DNA of 64,000 nucleotides, taken from NCBI RefSeq assembly GCF_001514305.1, contig NZ_KQ949114.1, forward strand, positions 1 through 64,000. The letters are read 5' to 3'. Shown piece by piece: positions 60,123 to 64,000 of the stretch (position 1 is the first letter of the stretch; every line of letters begins with the position of its first letter). The position numbers and the translations under genes were made by a program. Source of the DNA: Streptomyces dysideae (GTDB lineage: Bacteria; Actinomycetota; Actinomycetes; Streptomycetales; Streptomycetaceae). The notes beneath the pieces were generated by a model. It had not been told where the DNA came from. It ran no database searches and saw nothing but the letters and a program-made list of their open reading frames with translations.

Positions 60123-60365
60123 GTGGCCGAGAGCACCATGATGCAGCAGCCGCTCGCGGGCTGGGACAAGCCGGAGCTGGACCTCAGCAACGCCGAGTGG
60201 CACTCGAGCAGCCGCGGACGGGGGGATGTCCAGATCGCCTTCGTCGAGGGATTCATCGCGATGCGCAACAGCGGCCGCCCGGAGAGCCCTTCCCTGATCT
60301 TCACGCCTGCGGAATGGGGCGCGTTCGTGTCGGGAGCGCGGGAAGGGGAGTTCGACCTCACCTGA
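60123..60365 (+). CDS. DUF397 small protein
   Basis: 80-aa DUF397 protein, recognised by the N-terminal NAEWHSSSRGRGDVQIAFV and C-terminal LIFTPAEWGAFVSGAREGEF. DUF397 proteins usually sit beside an XRE-type regulator (BldB/WhiJ-like systems) and act in developmental signalling; here no partner gene is adjacent, so it is an orphan copy. The usual Cys-Val-Glu in the middle strand reads Asp-Val-Gln. GTG 60123 has GGAGGAG upstream. Confidence 0.85.
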   Translation: MAESTMMQQPLAGWDKPELDLSNAEWHSSSRGRGDVQIAFVEGFIAMRNSGRPESPSLIFTPAEWGAFVSGAREGEFDLT

Positions 60366-60494
60366 GCCGGCGGGCCGATCCGGGGTGTTCCGCCCCGTTT
60401 TTCCGGACACGCGACCTCGACACCCTCCTGGGGCCGACGCCTGAGCCAGGCTGGCCCCAGGACGGGGGCGGTCGTACTCCGGAGTGAGGAACCC

Positions 60495-61436
60495 ATGAGC
60501 ACCCTGCCGGTGATCGCGGCGGTCGACGGTTCGGACGACAGCCTGCGCGCCCTGGACTGGGCCCTCGACGCCGCGCGGCTGCGCGGGGCGCCGCTGCGGG
60601 TGGTCCATGTGCGGCAGTACGCCGCCTGGACGCCGCCGGACCTTCTGGCTGCCGGCGCGCTGCCGGAGCCCGATGACGATCCGGTCCTCGAGCAGGTGCG
60701 CGCCTACCTGGAGGGTCAGGTCCACCGGCCGGTGACGGAGTACCTCGGCATGGAGGGCGCACCCGGCGTCGTGCTGCCCGAGCTGGGCTCCACCGCCCAG
60801 CTGCTGGTGCTCGGCTCCCGGGGCCGCGGCGGCTTCGCCAGCCTGCTGCTCGGCTCCAACGGCATGGCCGCCGCCCGTGACGCCGAGTGCCCGGTCGTCG
60901 TGGTGTCCCGGCCCGGGCGCGATGGGGGCACCTCCCACGCCTTTCGGGCAGTGGGGGACCACGAGGGGCCGGCGGTGGAACCCGGGCCGCGCGTGGTCGT
61001 CGGCCTGCAGGTCGACAGCCCCGACGAGGCCGCACTCGCCTTCGCCTTCACCGAGGCCGCCCTGCGCGGCGCCCGCCTCCAGGTGGTCGCCGCCTACCCG
61101 TGGCCGGTGCAGGTCTGGACGGCTGCCCCCGGCGAGCTCGTACCGCCGGCAGTCGACCAGGACGCCGTCGAGAACGAGACCCGCACCCTCGCCGAGGGCT
61201 TCCTCACCCCGCACCGCGAACGCCACCCCGAGGTCCGCGCCGACCCCTACCCGGCCCCGGGCGACGCGGCCGGCCACCTGGTCGCGGCCTCCAAGGACGC
61301 CGACCTAGTCGTCGTCGGCCGCCACCGCCGCCGCCTGTTGGCACCGGCCCGCATGATGGGCTCGGTCACGCAGGCGGTGCTGCTGCATGCGGCGAGCCCG
61401 GTGGCGGTGGTACCGCCGGCGCCGCCGGAGGAGTGA
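60495..61436 (+). CDS. Tandem universal stress protein
   Basis: 313-aa protein with two UspA domains. The first (about 5-140) has the ATP-binding motif GSRGRGGFASLLLGSNG; the second (about 170-310) ends in VGRHRRRLLAPARMMGSVTQ, a less perfect version. The linker contains an in-frame 36-bp copy of a dispersed repeat, encoding GGTSHAFRAVGDHE. Such tandem Usp proteins act in stress or dormancy adaptation in actinomycetes. GAGGAACCC precedes ATG 60495. Its stop overlaps a GTG that opens the CGNR-type frame. Confidence 0.9.
   Translation: MSTLPVIAAVDGSDDSLRALDWALDAARLRGAPLRVVHVRQYAAWTPPDLLAAGALPEPDDDPVLEQVRAYLEGQVHRPVTEYLGMEGAPGVVLPELGSTAQLLVLGSRGRGGFASLLLGSNGMAAARDAECPVVVVSRPGRDGGTSHAFRAVGDHEGPAVEPGPRVVVGLQVDSPDEAALAFAFTEAALRGARLQVVAAYPWPVQVWTAAPGELVPPAVDQDAVENETRTLAEGFLTPHRERHPEVRADPYPAPGDAAGHLVAASKDADLVVVGRHRRRLLAPARMMGSVTQAVLLHAASPVAVVPPAPPEE
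60923..60958. repeat. 36-bp dispersed palindromic repeat (copy 2, inside the Usp gene)
   Basis: TGGGGGCACCTCCCACGCC-TTTCGGGCAGTGGGGGA is the inverse of the copy at 49386-49421, identical outside four central bases. Being exactly 36 bp (12 codons), it sits in frame in the linker between the two Usp domains. Confidence 0.8.
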
Positions 61437-61732
61437 GGCGTCCGCCGAAGGCCACCGGTGGTTCGGGCGCCGTCGGCGCCGCGCTGGCCGCCGCGCTGGG
61501 CGGTGTCGAGCCGCACGCCGCCGACATCGAGCGGTGCTGTGGTTCGGTGCTGGGCAGGACGCTGCCGCGGTCGCCCCCGCGTCAGGAGTGGTGCACGCCG
61601 TCCTGCGGGAACCGTGCCAGCGTCGCCCGCCACCACGAACGACACAAGAAGACAGTCGTAGAACAGCATCGATCAGAAACGGTCAGGGCGGGTCGCGTGA
61701 CCCCCGTCGCGCGTACGCTGAGGTGCCTGTAG
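61433..61732 (+). pseudogene. CGNR zinc-finger (ABATE-family) C-terminal remnant
   Basis: A 99-codon frame opens with GTG 61433, overlapping the Usp stop (GTGA). Its centre matches the CGNR zinc finger: QEWCTPSCGNRASVARHHER, with Cys-x3-CGNR and the basic helix. Upstream, a helix (AALAAALGGVEPHAADIERC) resembles the last part of the ABATE sensor domain, but the first Cys pair of the finger is not in normal spacing and the roughly 120-residue ABATE domain is missing. It may be translated by coupling, but it looks like a relic of a CGNR regulator. Confidence 0.5.
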
Positions 61733-61788
61733 GTCACGGAGCGCGCCCGCTCCCCGCGCGGGCGCACCACCGTGACAGGGGGTGCGGC

Positions 61789-64000
61789 ATGGTGCAGCGC
61801 AGAAGGACGCTCTTCGAGCGCGAGACCGAACTCTCCGCCGTCGACGAGGCGTTGGGGGAGCTCGTCGGCTCACGCCTGGACGGCGCCGGGCCCCCCGACC
61901 GCCCCCGCGGCGCCCTGCTCGCCTTCGCCGGCCGCGCCGGCATCGGCAAGACCACCCTCCTCGCCGAGGTCCGGCGCCGCGCCGCCGCCCGGGGCTGCAC
62001 CGTCGTGTCCGCCCGGGGCGGCGACCAGGAACAGCGCGTCGCCTTCCATGTCGCCCGGCAGCTCCTCCAGCCGCGGCTCGCCGGGGCACCCGAGTCCGAA
62101 CTCCGCTCCTCGCTGGGGAGTTGGTACGACATCGTCGGCCCCGCCCTCGGCCTGTGCGCCCCGACCGGCGGCGCCCCGCCCGACCAGCAGGGCCTGCGCG
62201 ACGGCCTCGACTGGGTGCTCACCCACCTCGCCGTGCAACGCGCCCCGATGGTCCTGGTGCTGGACGACGCGCACTGGGCCGACCCCGAGTCCCTGCGCTG
62301 GCTGGCCGCGTTCGCGCCGCGCGCCGAGGAACTGCCGATGCTGGTCGTCGTCGCCTACCGGCCCGACGAACTCCCCGACCACGCCGAGTCGTTCCGTCAC
62401 CTGCCCGGCCGTGCGGGCGGACGCCCCATCGGCCTGGAGCCGCTCAGCGCCGCCGCCGTCGCCCGCCTGGCCCGGGAGTCGCTCGGCGCCTACACCGACG
62501 ACGCGTTCTGCCGGGAGTGCTGGGCCGTCACCGCCGGAAACCCCTTCGAGACGGTCGAGTTGCTGGCCAAGGTGCGCGATCGCGGCCTCGCCCCCACCGA
62601 GACCGGCGCCCATCTGCTGCGCGACCTCGCCGCCGCCGTCAAGGGCAGTGGCCTCGTCGCCCGCCTCGAACGCCTCGGCGCCTCCACCGTCCGCTTCGCC
62701 TGGGCCTGCGCCGTCCTCGGCACCGAGATCCGCCCGGCCCTCGCCGCGGCCGTCGCCGGAGTCGGCCCCGAGGAGGCCGCCGACGCCGCCGACGCCCTGC
62801 GCGGCGTCCGCATCCTCACCGGCGTGGACACCCTGGAGTTCGTCCACCCGCTCATCGCCACCGCCGTCTACCGGGCCATACCGCCCGGCGTCCGCGTCGC
62901 CCTGCACGGCCAGGCCGCCTGGTGCGTCATCGACGACGGCCTCGGCCCCTCCGCCGCCGCCCGCCACCTCCTGGAGACCCACCCCGAAGGCGACACGTGG
63001 GTCGTGCAGCAACTGCGCGCCGCCGCCGAGGAGACCCTCCGGGCCGGTGCCCCCGACGCCGCCCGCAGCTACCTCGCCCGCGCCCTCCGCGAACCCCCGC
63101 CCCCGGGGGGCCGGGCCGCCGTCCTGTACGAACTCGGCAGCGCCTCCCTGCTCACCGAACCGGCCACCACGGTCAACCATCTGCGCGCCGCCCTCGAAGA
63201 ACCCATCAGCGACCCGGAGTTGAGGCACCACATCGTCTACCGCCTCTCCCAGGTCCTCGCCCACAGCGACCGCCTCGCCGAAGCCTCCGACACCCTCGCC
63301 CGCGAGATCCGCGTCACCGACGACGCCCGCGTCAGACTGCGCATGACCGCCGAGCAGTTCATGTGGGACGCCTTCCGCGCCGACGAACCCGACCACCCCT
63401 CCCGCTCCCGCCGCCTCACCCGGCTCGCCGACCGGCTCAAGGGCCGCGACCTCACCGAGCGGTACGTCATCGGCCTGCGCACCTGGGACGCCGTCCTGCG
63501 CGGCGAACCCGCCCACATCGCCCTCCAGCACGCCGAACGCGCCCTCGACGGCGGCCTCGGCTGGGCCGAACCCGACCGCGGCTTCGAGGTCCCCGTCCTG
63601 GTCGCCCTGACCTTTATGTACGCCGACCGGCCCGGCCGCACGGAGGAGCTGTTCACCGAGGGCATCGCCGGCTTCGAACGGCAGGGCTGGCGCGGTGCCC
63701 ACCTCTCCTTCGCGTACACGCTCCTCGCCTACGTCCGCTACCGGCGCGGCCGCCTCCCCGAGGCCGAGGACTTCGTCCGCGCCGGACTCCGGCTCGCCGA
63801 GCGCGTCGGACCCGGCACCCCCGCCCACTGGTACGCCGTGGGCATCCTCATCGAGGTCCTCCTCGCCCGCGGCCGGATCACCGAGGCCGCGCAGATCGCC
63901 GACGACTACTGCTTCGGCGAGCCCTTCCCGGCCGCCGTCGTCTTCCCCGACGCCCAGACCGTGCACGGCGAGCTGCTCCTCGCCCGCGGCCTCAGCAAGG
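61789..64000 (+). CDS. Large LuxR-family ATPase regulator (partial, runs off the window)
   Basis: At least 737 codons of a STAND-type regulator closely related along its whole visible length to the one at 39515-42424. Walker A is GRAGIGKTTLLAEVRRR, Walker B is PMVLVLDDAHWADPESLRWL; shared landmarks include AVKGSGLVARLERLG, LEFVHPLIATAVYRAIPPG and HLRAALEEPISDPELRHHIV. The C-terminal LuxR helix-turn-helix lies beyond the window. ATG 61789 follows AGGGGG. It is preceded by the CGNR remnant, and its targets are unknown. Confidence 0.9.
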   Translation, partial: MVQRRRTLFERETELSAVDEALGELVGSRLDGAGPPDRPRGALLAFAGRAGIGKTTLLAEVRRRAAARGCTVVSARGGDQEQRVAFHVARQLLQPRLAGAPESELRSSLGSWYDIVGPALGLCAPTGGAPPDQQGLRDGLDWVLTHLAVQRAPMVLVLDDAHWADPESLRWLAAFAPRAEELPMLVVVAYRPDELPDHAESFRHLPGRAGGRPIGLEPLSAAAVARLARESLGAYTDDAFCRECWAVTAGNPFETVELLAKVRDRGLAPTETGAHLLRDLAAAVKGSGLVARLERLGASTVRFAWACAVLGTEIRPALAAAVAGVGPEEAADAADALRGVRILTGVDTLEFVHPLIATAVYRAIPPGVRVALHGQAAWCVIDDGLGPSAAARHLLETHPEGDTWVVQQLRAAAEETLRAGAPDAARSYLARALREPPPPGGRAAVLYELGSASLLTEPATTVNHLRAALEEPISDPELRHHIVYRLSQVLAHSDRLAEASDTLAREIRVTDDARVRLRMTAEQFMWDAFRADEPDHPSRSRRLTRLADRLKGRDLTERYVIGLRTWDAVLRGEPAHIALQHAERALDGGLGWAEPDRGFEVPVLVALTFMYADRPGRTEELFTEGIAGFERQGWRGAHLSFAYTLLAYVRYRRGRLPEAEDFVRAGLRLAERVGPGTPAHWYAVGILIEVLLARGRITEAAQIADDYCFGEPFPAAVVFPDAQTVHGELLLARGLSK

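Noticed and set aside
61870..63966. A 698-codon minus-strand frame and a 483-codon plus-strand frame over the right-end regulator
   Set aside because: The true frame starting at 61789 carries Walker motifs and matches the paralogue; the others are shadows.

Overview
The window is chromosomal DNA of an actinomycete, most likely a Streptomyces. Very high GC, near-universal G/C third codon positions, GTG/TTG starts, ATGA/GTGA stop-start overlaps, a Tat-type sugar-binding lipoprotein, a DUF397 protein, a TPR-bearing Ser/Thr kinase, a terpene cyclase-P450 pair and a 36-bp dispersed repeat all fit this. Broken genes are frequent (TetR, SDR, GH127, two EamA remnants, serine hydrolase, glycosyltransferase, S8 peptidase and CGNR remnants), as expected of an accessory or chromosome-arm region.

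Layout. 1-17.4 kb: carbohydrate use. A GH63-like hydrolase is followed by a head-to-head pair of truncated genes (TetR and SDR), then a long minus-strand unit running from an ABC sugar importer (13.4 kb) through aldolase, kinase, lactonase, GH51 and a GH43-like protein to a decayed GH127. A divergent LacI-SDR-galactonate dehydratase unit faces it, with two LacI-type operators between. The combination suggests release of arabino- or galacto-configured sugars, import, and a De Ley-Doudoroff-like oxidative pathway.

17.4-19.7 kb: a B3/4-domain protein, a small ORF, an XRE-cupin regulator with three operator-like iterons, and two EamA exporter remnants. 19.75-26.3 kb: the most interesting locus, a five-gene RiPP operon. 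It has a strong promoter, a 55-aa Ser/Thr/Cys-rich precursor, a hairpin, a stand-alone LanM-type dehydratase (DUF4135) fused to DUF6624, two JmjC/ROX-like proteins (one with an intact metal triad, one degenerate) and a free-standing LanC cyclase. No transporter or protease is present. I know of no characterised lanthipeptide family with this make-up.

26.3-39.5 kb: a fused peptide-type ABC permease and its binding lipoprotein behind an iron-box-like site, a DUF2236 protein, a Ser/Thr kinase with C-terminal TPRs, a phytoene-desaturase-like FAD enzyme, a methyltransferase, a frameshifted serine hydrolase, and a nitronate monooxygenase-acyl-CoA ligase pair. 39.5-47.7 kb: a large LuxR/ATPase regulator, a terpene cyclase-P450 operon and a secreted penicillin-acylase-family enzyme.

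47.8-64 kb: acyl-CoA ligases (one PaaK-type), an excalibur-like membrane-anchored small protein, a membrane sulfatase/LTA-synthase-like protein, and a divergent acyl-CoA catabolic locus (ligase versus crotonase, DUF35 and two thiolase-like proteins) whose operator-like inverted repeat also occurs before the nitronate monooxygenase operon 19 kb away. A universal stress protein carrying an in-frame copy of the dispersed repeat and a second large LuxR/ATPase regulator, cut by the window end, close the region.
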